This document shows positions 8,373-18,012 of a stretch of DNA of 44,852 nucleotides, in pieces. Source of the stretch: an uncultured Erysipelotrichaceae bacterium (GTDB taxonomy: Bacteria > Bacillota_I > Bacilli_A > RFN20 > CAG-826); the NCBI GenBank assembly GCA_902791935.1, contig CADAXQ010000015.1, positions 1 through 44,852 of the forward strand, in the 5' to 3' direction. A model generated the notes under the pieces. That model was not told where the DNA came from. It searched no databases and saw only the letters and a list, made by a program, of their open reading frames with translations. Position 1 is the first letter of the stretch. Every line of letters starts with the position of its first letter. A program made the position numbers and the translations under genes.

Positions 8373-9869
8373 TCACATGGCGTTTTTCGCCGTTTGGATG
8401 GCAGTGTCAAACGCTGCACTGACGGAAGTCCCCTTCATTAAGACGTCGGTCACAATACCACCAACTTGGGTGCGTAAAGCGGAAGAACCGCGGAAGGCTT
8501 TTTGTGAAATATAGGAATCGTTGATATCGCCAGTCATCAAACGAGCGCAATCGGTTAAGGCGTCATCGTTATCGCTTAAATAACGTTGGAAGTTCGTCGT
8601 GGAGTAAGCCGATTCCCGCACCGGAACATAACCATTCGAGTAAATGGAGATTTCAGTGTTGGCTTCTGGATTTGTCAAATATTTGATGAATTGCCAGGCA
8701 TAACGGGCACGGAGATCGTTTTCTTCTTGCGATAACGAAGGGTTCCGTAAAATGGCTAATGTCGGACCTTGGGTGATATAAAGGCTGTGGTTATCTTCTG
8801 TGGCATCCGTTGGCACTTTCACCGCGGCGCAACTAAATTCGCCTGCGGTCGGAAGGCTATAACCTGTACCACCCGTAGAACCGATGCAGAAGATGGCTTC
8901 TTTCTTTTTGAAACTATCGGAGCCATAGTTTCCTAACGTTCCTTTCGTTTCTAAGAGATGGGCATCATGGTCTTCTTTGAGTTTCGTGACCATGGCTTCC
9001 GCTTTGGTGCGTGCTTCGCCCGATTCAAACGCAATGACGCCTTTGCCATCACTTCCTACGGTCGCATAAGGAATTTCTTCCTGAAACATCTTCGAGATGA
9101 AGAGGTTTCCATCCGAGTCATAGATGCAAGCTTCTTTCATGCCGTCTAAGACTTGGGCGCGGTTTTCATAGGCTGAAGCGCAAAGCTTCATGAATTCGGT
9201 CCAAGAAATGTTCGAAAGATAAGTTTTGACTTCATCATTCGAAGGAGCAGTGGTGTCGCCTCGATAAATCTGAATGGCTTTCTTGGCGGCATCGACGTTA
9301 TAAAGCATCGTTTCCGAGGACTTTAAGAACGGCATGGAATAGCGGCCTTCATATTGATAGGAGACGCCTTCATTCCAGAAGGCGGGAACGAAGTCATCGG
9401 CGTTGTAGTCGGCAGAATCGCCTAAATACGATTGGGTGCCAAAGCCAATGGAGGAATCATCAACAAACGAAGAGACGTCATAGACATAAGTACGGTCTTG
9501 GCTTAAATAGTCAGCAACGTGGTCGGGATAAGCGACGGTGATCGTCGGAACACCCCCAACGGCAAACGCTTTGGTGACTTGTTCTTTTAACGAGTCATAA
9601 GAGGTGCCGGTGTTATTCGCGATTTGGATATCGACGGAGACACCGGTGTTCTCCAGAATTAATTTTTCAAACGCTTCGGCTTGCTTTTCCACGGAATTCC
9701 GGACGACTTGACCAAACGTGTGCCAAAACGGAACCACGATGGTACCAGTGGTCTTGGACGTGGAAGAAGAAGCGACGTTATCGCCACTTGAGGAAGTGCT
9801 AGGGCCACCGCAAGACGTTAAAGCGGCAGTCGCGAGCAGTACCAAGGTTTTAGAAATCGAACGTTGCAT
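8373..9869 (-). CDS. ABC transporter solute-binding lipoprotein 1
   Basis: A 498-residue extracellular solute-binding protein of the family-1 (maltose/sn-glycerol-3-phosphate type) fold. It has a signal peptide with lipobox (LTSC), then a Ser-rich linker, and the characteristic start of the mature domain (TIVVPFWHTFGQ). Near the end it carries AWQFIKYLTNPEANTEISI, typical of this family, and VPVRESAY. It is clearly related in layout to the next-upstream gene product. GGAGGA lies ten bases before the start. Transporters of this type usually have one binding protein, so two adjacent ones suggest two substrates or a complex. The sugar-type fold does not by itself prove a sugar substrate; the neighbouring nuclease points to nucleic-acid-derived products. 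Confidence 0.82.
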   Translation of the reverse strand: MQRSISKTLVLLATAALTSCGGPSTSSSGDNVASSSTSKTTGTIVVPFWHTFGQVVRNSVEKQAEAFEKLILENTGVSVDIQIANNTGTSYDSLKEQVTKAFAVGGVPTITVAYPDHVADYLSQDRTYVYDVSSFVDDSSIGFGTQSYLGDSADYNADDFVPAFWNEGVSYQYEGRYSMPFLKSSETMLYNVDAAKKAIQIYRGDTTAPSNDEVKTYLSNISWTEFMKLCASAYENRAQVLDGMKEACIYDSDGNLFISKMFQEEIPYATVGSDGKGVIAFESGEARTKAEAMVTKLKEDHDAHLLETKGTLGNYGSDSFKKKEAIFCIGSTGGTGYSLPTAGEFSCAAVKVPTDATEDNHSLYITQGPTLAILRNPSLSQEENDLRARYAWQFIKYLTNPEANTEISIYSNGYVPVRESAYSTTNFQRYLSDNDDALTDCARLMTGDINDSYISQKAFRGSSALRTQVGGIVTDVLMKGTSVSAAFDTAIQTAKNAM

Positions 9870-9902
9870 GATGATTGTCCTCCAAGAAACGGAGAAGGAG
9901 CG

Positions 9903-11429
9903 TTACATATCCTTCAAAGTATTTTCGTAAGCGGTCTTTAAGAGTGCCGTCACGTCATTGGCAGTTAAGGTATCGGCCGTTAAGGCGCTCGTGACGACGC
10001 CACCGACTTGGGTACGCGCTGTGCTAGAGCCGGTAAAGACCGGTGAGGCAAAGAGATCGTCACTGATCGTTTCGGCATAATGCGATTGCGAAGCGGTCAT
10101 GAAGGTATCGGTATTCTTGTCTTCGGGCATGGCACTATATTCTTGCCAAGCCGAGGTCGAGAATGTCGATTCGCGGAGTGGCAAGTAGTTTGTGGCAATG
10201 GCCCAGTTCGTGCTGTTGGTCGGATTTGTCATGTATTTGATGAAGCGCCAGGCTGCCATTTGACGATTGGTATCCCATTGTTGATTCGCGTTCTTGTGAC
10301 GGAGAATCGCCACGGATGGGCCTTGGTTAATGACTTTCTTGTCATGACCGGCCGCCGTTGGGATTTTGGCGATATACGGATGGTAGGTCGTGCTATATTG
10401 GTGCGACAAACCAGCGGTAGAGCCAATCGCGAATAACGCATTGGGTAAACCAGTGTCGACATTCGTGAACGAGTTCGTATAACCTTTCGATCCGCCATAA
10501 GAGCCGGTGAAGAAGTAACGTTTCCGGTTCCAATCATGGAACTTCACCAAGAGGTCAGACATGCCTTTCCGGGTGGCTTCATCGGTATAGAAGCTCAATT
10601 CACCCTCTTCGGTGGATTTGTTCATCGAAGTATAGGTGTAGCCATATTGTTCGCACAGGGTAATGAAGAAGTTTGCGTCGGAGTCATAACCGACCAAGCC
10701 GACTTTCGAATCGGCATTGAGCTGATAGAGTTTCTTATCGTCCGACAACGAATTGTTGTAGGTTTCGATGGCTGGGAGTAAGTTGTCCATCATTTCTTCC
10801 CAAGTCAGGTTATTGATGTATTCTTCCGTGATCGCATTGCCACCATTCACCCCCGAGAGTTGTAGCCCGATGATTTTCGGGTTGTACCACATGGCTTCGG
10901 TCGATTTGGCTAATGGCAACGAATAGACGCCATCTAACGGATATGATTCGCCTTCTTCAAGATAAGCCGGAACGAAATCATCACGATCTTCGTCTATCCA
11001 TCCATAGGTCGCATCTTCCATCATCGGCTTGCAGTTCGCGACAATGCCGTAGGTGATTAAACGTTGCACGCTGTCGGGGTAGGCCAACAAGATATCGGGA
11101 TAATCGTTACTTCCGGTATAGCCGTTGATCGTTTGGGTTAACAAGCCATCGTAGGAACCTTCGATCTTTTTGAGTTCCACATCGATATCGGGGTTTTCGG
11201 CTTCGAAGTTGTCAATGAAGCCTTGGACGACTCCTTTGAAATTGTCATTCCAGTTCACCCAGAATGAGATTTTTGTTTTTTCGGTGATGGCTGAGGATTG
11301 GCTTGTTTCCTCACTGCCATTTGTCGAAGCGACAGAGGAAGCAGTTGGCGATTTTGGTTCGCCACAAGCGGCGAGCAAAAGAGCAGAACCTAACGAAGCG
11401 AAGGTGAGTGCGATTTTTCTGTTTTTCAT
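9903..11429 (-). CDS. ABC transporter solute-binding lipoprotein 2
   Basis: A 508-residue family-1 solute-binding lipoprotein with lipobox LLAAC, a linker, and a mature domain starting KISFWVNWNDNFKG. The hinge and C-terminal phrases AWRFIKYMTNPTNSTNWAI and YLPLRESTF parallel those of the downstream binding protein (AWQFIKYLTNPEAN, YVPVRES), so the two are paralogues that have diverged. AGGAAAG precedes the start. The gene is separated from the permease gene by a hairpin and a probable internal promoter (11450-11511), which would allow the binding proteins to be made in excess over the membrane parts. Confidence 0.82.
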   Translation of the reverse strand: MKNRKIALTFASLGSALLLAACGEPKSPTASSVASTNGSEETSQSSAITEKTKISFWVNWNDNFKGVVQGFIDNFEAENPDIDVELKKIEGSYDGLLTQTINGYTGSNDYPDILLAYPDSVQRLITYGIVANCKPMMEDATYGWIDEDRDDFVPAYLEEGESYPLDGVYSLPLAKSTEAMWYNPKIIGLQLSGVNGGNAITEEYINNLTWEEMMDNLLPAIETYNNSLSDDKKLYQLNADSKVGLVGYDSDANFFITLCEQYGYTYTSMNKSTEEGELSFYTDEATRKGMSDLLVKFHDWNRKRYFFTGSYGGSKGYTNSFTNVDTGLPNALFAIGSTAGLSHQYSTTYHPYIAKIPTAAGHDKKVINQGPSVAILRHKNANQQWDTNRQMAAWRFIKYMTNPTNSTNWAIATNYLPLRESTFSTSAWQEYSAMPEDKNTDTFMTASQSHYAETISDDLFASPVFTGSSTARTQVGGVVTSALTADTLTANDVTALLKTAYENTLKDM

Positions 11430-11449
11430 GATTTCTTCTTTCCTGTGAG

Positions 11450-11511
11450 AATGCCCTAAAGGGCATTTCTTAGTATGACTATTATAAATGACTTTTCCCT
11501 TGTTTGGGAAA
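11450..11511 (-). promoter_or_regulatory. Intercistronic hairpin, -10 box and inverted repeat before the binding-protein genes
   Basis: Three elements lie in the 87-base gap. A hairpin (11450-11456 with 11461-11467, TAAA loop) sits just before the ribosome site. A perfect -10 box TATAAT on the minus strand occupies 11481-11486. An inverted repeat TTTCCC-N6-GGGAAA at 11494-11511 covers the place where the -35 would be (about 11504-11509, itself weak). The arrangement suggests a regulated internal promoter, with the hairpin able to act as a 5' stabiliser or attenuator. Confidence 0.5.
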
Positions 11512-11516
11512 CAAAT

Positions 11517-12491
11517 TTAGCCCTTGATGCCAGCGCGGCCAACACCCCGCATGATGTACTTGCGGAAGAAGACGAAGAGGAGGAATAACGGGACGGTGAC
11601 GAGCACGGTGGCGGCCATTTGGTAACCGTATTCCGTGACACCAGAATCCACGTCAACGAACGCACTGCCACGAAGACCGTTAGAAATCAAACGGTAATCG
11701 CTATTGGTTGTGACTAAGTTCGGCCAGATGTAGGCGTTCCAGGTACCCATGAACTTCAGAATCGTAATGGAGATCAATGTCGGTGCCGCTAACGGAACCA
11801 TGACTTTCCAAAGGAAGGACCAGTCACTCTTTCCGTCAACTTTTGCCGCCAAATAAAGCTCATTGGGAATCTGTTTGAAGTTTTGCCGTAATAAGTAGAT
11901 GTAGAACACCGAGACGATAAACGGCACGATTTCAGCCAAGTAGGCATCGGTTAAGGTTTGCCCTTCGCCCACCCAACCAAATGAAGCGACGGTGATGTAG
12001 TTTGAAATGACCATCATTTCACCAGGAATCATCATCGTCATCAAGAAGATGGCAAAGACGGCATCGCGTCCAGCAAACTTCAAGCGGGCAAACGCGAATG
12101 CGGCTAAGATGGTGGTCAATAAGGTGCCGATCGTGGAGAAGATGGCAACCACGATCGTGTTTCGCATGTAGGTGCCAAAACGGAACACCTGCAAGACATG
12201 GACGTAGTTGCTCCACATGACGATGCGGGGGAAGAACGTTTGGGTCGTGGCTAAGATTTCATCGTTTTGCTTCAACGAGGTGATTAACATCCAGTAGAAG
12301 GGGAAAATCATCGCCAACGCCAAAATGAGGATGAAGAGATAGGTCAAAAATGTCGTGATGCCGCGGCTAATTTTTTCGCCACGATGGATGGCTTCGGTCG
12401 TCCGGCCGCTTTCTTCTAATGACAAGACGATATCGCCATTGACTGAGGTAGAGGCGAAATCAATATAGGTTTTGCTTGCTTGCTTTGCCAT
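11517..12491 (-). CDS. ABC transporter permease, MalG/UgpE type
   Basis: A 324-residue inner permease with six predicted helices after a ~50-residue polar N-terminus. The cytoplasmic EAA loop that contacts the ATPase is visible as ELYLAAKVDGKSDWSFLWKV with the following MVPLAAP. Length is slightly above the family's usual ~280 because of the N-terminal tail. A strong AAGGAGG site overlaps the stop of the upstream permease gene, 13 bases away. It forms the transport channel together with that permease. Confidence 0.88.
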   Translation of the reverse strand: MAKQASKTYIDFASTSVNGDIVLSLEESGRTTEAIHRGEKISRGITTFLTYLFILILALAMIFPFYWMLITSLKQNDEILATTQTFFPRIVMWSNYVHVLQVFRFGTYMRNTIVVAIFSTIGTLLTTILAAFAFARLKFAGRDAVFAIFLMTMMIPGEMMVISNYITVASFGWVGEGQTLTDAYLAEIVPFIVSVFYIYLLRQNFKQIPNELYLAAKVDGKSDWSFLWKVMVPLAAPTLISITILKFMGTWNAYIWPNLVTTNSDYRLISNGLRGSAFVDVDSGVTEYGYQMAATVLVTVPLFLLFVFFRKYIMRGVGRAGIKG

Positions 12492-12504
12492 TGTCGTTGC
12501 CTCC

Positions 12505-14007
12505 TTAATAATGGACCCGCTTCTTCGAAACGACGAACTGGATGGCGGTGAAGATCAAGATGATCACAAAGAGGAATACCGCGGCAGCCGCTGCTTCCGA
12601 AGTGTTGGTCGAAAGATTCTGATAGATGTAGTAGACGATGGTCTCCATATTCGGGGTACCAGCTTGTCCTAAGGTGCCAGGGCCATTAAAGAGACCGACG
12701 ATGTGGGTGTATTCCTTAAACGCCCCGATGACCGAAGTAATCATGATGTAAAGGATTTGAGGTGAAAGAAGAGGAACCGTGATTTTCCAAAGGACTTTAT
12801 GGCGGGAAGCGCTGTCAATTTGAGCGGCTTGATAATATTGCTTATCCACACCTTGTAAGCCAGAAAGAAGAATCAAGATCTTGAAAGGGATAGAACCCCA
12901 AACGATGTAGAGGCATAACGGAACCATGGCAACCCATTGATCGGCGCCATAGACCCAACGGGTTGTGCTATGGAAGATGTAGTTAATGACGCCATTGTCG
13001 TCAAAGAGAACACTGAAGACCATACCGACGGCAATCGCGTTGGTGACGTAGGGCAAGAAGAATACGGTTTGTAAGAATTTTTGGAATTTCGGGATCGAGT
13101 TTAAGGCCACGGAGATAAAGAGGGCTAACAAAGTGGAAACGGCCACGGTGACAAACGTCAATACAAACGTATTTGGAATAGCATAGGAGATGAAGTATGT
13201 TTCATGCGCCCCATTGGCTTTGGTCGTTAAACCCAAAATGTAGGTGAAATTCCGTAACGTCAATCCATCAAAGGCCCCAGAGGCGTATTGATAGTTCTTC
13301 GCGAAGGCAATGAAGACGGTGTTGATTAACGGGTAGATTAAGAAGACCGCCACCAAAACGATGACCGGCGCCAAATAAAGCCAACCTTTCCAGTTGTTTT
13401 TGGCCACGACATCTTCAATGCCACGGACTTGATAAGGGGCAGCCCGATGTTTTTTAGGGGCCACCAATCGAATCATCCGATGATTGGCTTCATCGTAACC
13501 TGCCACATAGGATGGGCGCTCTTCGCGGAACATCTTCGCGGCTTCGTTTTGGCCATCTTGCGCGGTTTGGAAGGCGAGCAGCCGTTTTTGTTGGATGTAA
13601 TAAATGATGCAAAGAACACCAATCGGGGAGCAACCGCAAAGGCAAAGGACGATTGCTCTTGCTAAGAAGCGGCCGTCCGGATGCATTTTTTCGGAACGAT
13701 ACACCGATTGTTCTTTATATAAGAGATATAAGGCAAGGACGTCTAACGCTAGCAATAACAAGAACGACCAAAGTAACGTTTCTTGATATAGTGGCTCGTC
13801 CGGTGTTGGAACGGGTACCGCTTGGGCTAAGTCATGCGCGGTTTTCTGATTTAACGAAATGTTCGCGTAGAGAAATACCCCAAGGAAAATGACCCCTAAA
13901 GCATAACGGACCCAAAGTTCGATTTTTCCTACCTTTTGTAGGACTCTTCGGGATAATCCGCCTGTTTGGGAACCCTGATTTTGCGTTGTTTTTTCAATGC
14001 TTTCCAT
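12505..14007 (-). CDS. ABC transporter permease, MalF/UgpA type, with long N-terminal extension
   Basis: A 500-residue permease. The C-terminal ~300 residues are a normal MalF/UgpA-type domain with six helices and an EAA loop (YYQAAQIDSASRHKVLWKI, then TVPLLSP). The first ~200 residues are extra. They carry about three membrane helices (near 33-52, 78-98 and 112-131) and a polar stretch that may be cytoplasmic. Usual family length is ~300. E. coli MalF also has additional N-terminal helices and a periplasmic domain, but the extension here shows no resemblance to it. The start follows the ATPase stop by three bases without a Shine-Dalgarno site, suggesting coupling. Confidence 0.85.
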   Translation of the reverse strand: MESIEKTTQNQGSQTGGLSRRVLQKVGKIELWVRYALGVIFLGVFLYANISLNQKTAHDLAQAVPVPTPDEPLYQETLLWSFLLLLALDVLALYLLYKEQSVYRSEKMHPDGRFLARAIVLCLCGCSPIGVLCIIYYIQQKRLLAFQTAQDGQNEAAKMFREERPSYVAGYDEANHRMIRLVAPKKHRAAPYQVRGIEDVVAKNNWKGWLYLAPVIVLVAVFLIYPLINTVFIAFAKNYQYASGAFDGLTLRNFTYILGLTTKANGAHETYFISYAIPNTFVLTFVTVAVSTLLALFISVALNSIPKFQKFLQTVFFLPYVTNAIAVGMVFSVLFDDNGVINYIFHSTTRWVYGADQWVAMVPLCLYIVWGSIPFKILILLSGLQGVDKQYYQAAQIDSASRHKVLWKITVPLLSPQILYIMITSVIGAFKEYTHIVGLFNGPGTLGQAGTPNMETIVYYIYQNLSTNTSEAAAAAVFLFVIILIFTAIQFVVSKKRVHY

Positions 14008-14010
14008 GGC

Positions 14011-15927
14011 TTAAAAACGAATGCGTTCCTCAGATTCCTTCTCGAATAAGAACATCTTGGACGGTTTTACTTTTAACGAAAGGACACCGCTTTGCTTTTG
14101 GGCATCTTCGGCAGCAACAATGACTTTGAATGTTGGTTTTGCACAAGCGGGGTTTTGGGCCACTAACGAGACGTCCCGCCCTAAGACCTGCACCATATTG
14201 AGATTGGCGTGCAAGACTTCTTTTTCGTCCTGGTCCGCCAACATAAATCCTTCGGGACGGATGGCCACATAGATTTCACGGTCTTGTTGTGGTTTATCGG
14301 CAGGGATCATGCCAACGACATCATCCCCGATATAAATCTTGTTTTGGGCAATCCGACCATGGAAGACGTTGATTGGCGGCGTGCCTAAGAACATGGCAAC
14401 AAAGAGGTTTGCTGGATCGTTATAGACTTTCTGCGGTTCATCCATTTGTTGCATGACACCGAGTTTCATGACAACGATCTGGTCGGAAATCGACATGGCT
14501 TCTTCTTGGTCATGCGTAACGAAGATTGTCGTAATGCCGGTTTCTTGCTGAATGCGTCGGATTTCTTCCCGGGTTTGGAGACGAAGACGGGCATCGAGGT
14601 TCGATAATGGTTCATCGAGTAACAAGACCCGTGGCTTCTTTACCAAGGCACGCGCAATGGCAACGCGCTGTTGCTGGCCACCCGAAAGCTGACTGGGGCG
14701 GCGTTCCAAATATTCATCGACTTGCACGAGTTTGGCCGCTTCAATGACCAAATCGCGTCGTTCTTCTTTGGTTAAGCGCCGATGGGCAATGGCTTGGGCA
14801 ATGTCGAATTCTAAGTCGGTAAGACCCACTTTTTCGGCTAAGGCTTGCACCAATTGCTTTGCTTCTTCTTGCGGGATTCGATTGAGTTTGAAATAGACTT
14901 TCGCGTTTTTCTTGTCGTAGTAGAACTTGAAATCCGAGAAGCGGACTTTAGCTTGATGGAAGTACGCTTTAATTTGCTTTTCTAATGGCTTGTCTTCCAA
15001 GTTCAAGATGGCAATCGTGCCACTTTCGTAGCAATTCGTTGCTTTGATCGCATCTTGGAACGCTTCGACATCGTTTCGTAAGATGCCGCTCACTTGGGCT
15101 AATAATTCGTGGCCTTCTGAAGTTCTTGCGATTGCGGCATTGTCTACGTGCCCGTACTTCGAAGCCACTTCGCGGAACGAACGGATGGTTTCATCGATTT
15201 GATTCGTATCAAAATGGAAGCCAAGTTTGCCGGTGAAGGAAATGCGCGCCTTTTGAGTATCGCTTACCTTGGCAATCGTGGCACGAACGGTCGAATCATA
15301 TAACGCATCGCTCGTTTGCTTCGAGGATTCGTTCTTTAAGACGAACGGGACAATCTTGGTCACGTTCCGTAAGAATGCATCGTGAATAGAAGGAGAGACG
15401 TTATTTAACGTCGCATGCATTTTTAACGTGCTTCCCTCAGGATTCAAGGAGAAGAGGTATTGCTTTTTGGATAATCCAAGCTTCTTTCCTAACGATTGGG
15501 CGGATTTGGCAATGCCGTCTACGACATCATCCGGCTCTAAAGCATATTCAAAATCCATTTGATATTCGTAGAATGTGACTAACGGGACTTCGACTTTTAA
15601 GGACGTTAACGGGAACTCAATGTTCTTAAAAATCGTCATATGCGGATAAAGCGCATAGTTCTGGAACACGAGGCCGATGCCACGTTTTTCTGGAGACAGG
15701 TGCGTGACTTCTTGGTCACCGAACCATACTTCACCAGATGTCGGGGCTTGTAAGCCAGAAATCATATAAAGCGTCGTGGACTTACCACAACCCGAAGGGC
15801 CTAATAAGCCAACTAACTTCCCGTCCGGAACCGTGAAGGACATATCCTTTACGGCAATGGTGTCACGAATATTTTTCTTCGGATCCCCTGGGAATATCTT
15901 TGTGAGGTTTTTAATGCGGATTTCCAT
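14011..15927 (-). CDS. ABC transporter ATPase, MalK/UgpC/MsmK type, with ~275-residue insertion
   Basis: A 638-residue cytoplasmic ATPase that drives the two permeases. Standard motifs are present: Walker [10 protein letters not shown] (43-51), Q-loop Gln89, signature LSGGQQQR (414-421), Walker B LLLDEP (445-450), D-loop SNLDAR and switch His482, followed by the C-terminal OB-like regulatory domain (IRPEGFML region). Between [10 protein letters not shown] (to ~110) and [13 protein letters not shown] (~396), where normal family members run on directly, there is an insertion of about 275 residues in the helical subdomain. The inserted part is rich in Lys, Phe and Asp and I recognise no domain. 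Mycoplasma homologues (MG187/MPN134, ~585 aa from memory) are also oversized. A strong AAAGGAGGAG site precedes the start, 12 bases after the upstream gene. Confidence 0.85.
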   Translation of the reverse strand: MEIRIKNLTKIFPGDPKKNIRDTIAVKDMSFTVPDGKLVGLLGPSGCGKSTTLYMISGLQAPTSGEVWFGDQEVTHLSPEKRGIGLVFQNYALYPHMTIFKNIEFPLTSLKVEVPLVTFYEYQMDFEYALEPDDVVDGIAKSAQSLGKKLGLSKKQYLFSLNPEGSTLKMHATLNNVSPSIHDAFLRNVTKIVPFVLKNESSKQTSDALYDSTVRATIAKVSDTQKARISFTGKLGFHFDTNQIDETIRSFREVASKYGHVDNAAIARTSEGHELLAQVSGILRNDVEAFQDAIKATNCYESGTIAILNLEDKPLEKQIKAYFHQAKVRFSDFKFYYDKKNAKVYFKLNRIPQEEAKQLVQALAEKVGLTDLEFDIAQAIAHRRLTKEERRDLVIEAAKLVQVDEYLERRPSQLSGGQQQRVAIARALVKKPRVLLLDEPLSNLDARLRLQTREEIRRIQQETGITTIFVTHDQEEAMSISDQIVVMKLGVMQQMDEPQKVYNDPANLFVAMFLGTPPINVFHGRIAQNKIYIGDDVVGMIPADKPQQDREIYVAIRPEGFMLADQDEKEVLHANLNMVQVLGRDVSLVAQNPACAKPTFKVIVAAEDAQKQSGVLSLKVKPSKMFLFEKESEERIRF

Positions 15928-15939
15928 CGTGCTCCTCCT

Positions 15940-18006
15940 TTAATTTAAGGCTGTGCCATCGTCGGCTTTATCAGAACCAAGGTGTAGACGGATGGCTTGT
16001 TTGCGTTTACGGTCATTGCGGATCGCCACCACGATGTCGCGGATTAAGAAGCCGAGGGCAATGAGTCCGAGCACCCCGAAGACGATGACATAAACATCTA
16101 ACGGATTGTATTTGACGATGGAGGTATTCATGACCCCCCAACGCGCAATGATGTAGAAGATGGCTTCAACCACGAGGCCGATTTCGAATCCCGTCACGGC
16201 GGCTTCTTTCCAGAAGCGCTTCGGATCGACCCGCCGGAATTCATCGTTCTTGAAATGTTGTTTTTCAACGAAGAAACGGATGAAGGAGACGAGGACATAG
16301 CCTAAAACATAAACCACAGGTACCCCGATGGCCCAGGCATTCAAATTGGCTGCGTGATGCGTGGTGAATGCATTCTCATCATAGAGGTAGATGGCGCCAA
16401 ACCGCGTGGAAGAAGTGGTATGGGCCATAATGGAGTTCGTCGAATTGTTATAGATATCGAGTTTGAGTGAGAAGCCAAGTAACCGCACGCTTTGTAAGCG
16501 GTCTTGCGTAAAGTCTTCTCCGACATCAGAGTTTTTGATGATAAAGCCGATTTCTTGCTCGCCACCGGATGCGATTTCGCAACGGTCGACTGGCGAAGCA
16601 ATCGCCACCGTATTGGTTTTCGAAGTTCCATCCTCACCACGATACGTGACTTCATAACGGGCTAAGCCTAACGCCGAGAAGAGGAATCGGAGTCGTTCAT
16701 CCCCAGAGGCAAGAGCGGAAGCGTGTTCTACATAAGTGCTTTGCTTTAGCTTTTCATAGATGGCTGGTTTTTGCGTGGCTTTGATGTCGACTTGGGTATA
16801 GCCAGCATAATAAGATACCCGCCCTGGCGCGATGCTTAAGAAATCGGATAAGGGCAGTAAATTGGCAGCAGAAGCGTTGACCGCAATATATTCCGGAGCG
16901 GCAAAGTCAGGACTACGTTTGCCCGTCGTTTCATCGGTTAACACGGGATAGATATCATGGAACACCAACGAATCGGCAACCACGGATTCCCCGGTGGTAA
17001 TTGGTAAATCCAAGTTGAATGTCAACGAAGAAGTGCCGGCGACATCCCCTACCCAGTCATAAGGGTTGTTGTTATCGAGCAAAGGGACTTCAAAGACACG
17101 GCTTTCGGTCGTTCCCGATGTTGTTTTGACGTCATAAGTCAATGTCATCGGTTGGTATTCATTGCCTTCGCCATGGTAGCCAAGATAATAGGTAGCGTTC
17201 TTTGAGAACGGATAGGTACCGCTGGATTTCCGACGGTTTAATTCGGTGTTTTCCGAGTTTGTCGGCGTATAGCCCCACGTGATATCGGTGCCTTCATCGG
17301 TCCAGTCATCGGCCCAACCTTCTGGTTTCGAGGCGGAGACGCAGTGGAACGCAACGTTATGGGCTTTGGCACCTAAAAATGCACCCGAAGGAATCGAGAC
17401 GATCGAATCGGGCAATAAAATGCTTTTGACGTTCTTGAAGCCATCAAAAGAATCCACACAGGCGCTTTCTCCTACCGAGGTAACCTCAAAGAGACAACGG
17501 TTATAAATATTTAAATAACGAGGGATAACCACGTCCCCATAACTGCTTTTCGTACCGACAATGCGGTAAAGGCTGGCGGAATAAACGGGAAGTTCAGCGC
17601 CTTTCGACACTTCTTCATCGGTGTATTCAGGCAACGACTCATAATCGAAATCGTCAGCGGTGCACTGCAAATAGACGTTGCTATAACGCGAATAGTTTTT
17701 ATAAGTAACAACTTGGGTGGCGAAGGAAACCGTAAAGCTTTCGGTGAGATCCGTCGTCGTGATCGAAGAGACGTTCACCGTCAAACTATCAGGGTCCACG
17801 GCCGTTTCCGTTTCAGGAACCGTAGCTTCCGCCGTAAGAGCGGTCGTCATCAGACGAGGAGATAATGAAGGCATGGCGTTCTCTTTTGGCGTGCTACCCC
17901 AAACTAAGAGGGCGGCAAAGAGAATGGTTCCCAAGGAGGCAATTCCCTTCGAGAGTCCATACCTACCCCGTTTCGATGGCAAAAGGGGCAGTAATTGTTT
18001 GTGCAT
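15940..18006 (-). CDS. Large membrane-anchored surface protein with LRR-like segment, first gene of the ABC operon
   Basis: A 688-residue protein with an N-terminal helix at about 22-38 (signal or anchor), an extracytoplasmic body of ~500 residues, and three C-terminal helices at about 540-562, 594-616 and 630-652 with a basic tail (NDRKRKQAIRLH). Residues ~150-215 resemble a BspA-type leucine-rich repeat (FKNVKSILLPDSIVSIPSGAF). No enzyme motif is seen. It lies 12 bases upstream of the ATPase gene and seems to head the operon, so it is probably an outer part of the importer. I use the ATG at 18006 rather than a TTG at 18012. A promoter places transcription start exactly on this ATG and there is no ribosome site. 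Function unknown. Confidence 0.65.
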   Translation of the reverse strand: MHKQLLPLLPSKRGRYGLSKGIASLGTILFAALLVWGSTPKENAMPSLSPRLMTTALTAEATVPETETAVDPDSLTVNVSSITTTDLTESFTVSFATQVVTYKNYSRYSNVYLQCTADDFDYESLPEYTDEEVSKGAELPVYSASLYRIVGTKSSYGDVVIPRYLNIYNRCLFEVTSVGESACVDSFDGFKNVKSILLPDSIVSIPSGAFLGAKAHNVAFHCVSASKPEGWADDWTDEGTDITWGYTPTNSENTELNRRKSSGTYPFSKNATYYLGYHGEGNEYQPMTLTYDVKTTSGTTESRVFEVPLLDNNNPYDWVGDVAGTSSLTFNLDLPITTGESVVADSLVFHDIYPVLTDETTGKRSPDFAAPEYIAVNASAANLLPLSDFLSIAPGRVSYYAGYTQVDIKATQKPAIYEKLKQSTYVEHASALASGDERLRFLFSALGLARYEVTYRGEDGTSKTNTVAIASPVDRCEIASGGEQEIGFIIKNSDVGEDFTQDRLQSVRLLGFSLKLDIYNNSTNSIMAHTTSSTRFGAIYLYDENAFTTHHAANLNAWAIGVPVVYVLGYVLVSFIRFFVEKQHFKNDEFRRVDPKRFWKEAAVTGFEIGLVVEAIFYIIARWGVMNTSIVKYNPLDVYVIVFGVLGLIALGFLIRDIVVAIRNDRKRKQAIRLHLGSDKADDGTALN

Positions 18007-18012
18007 GCCCAA

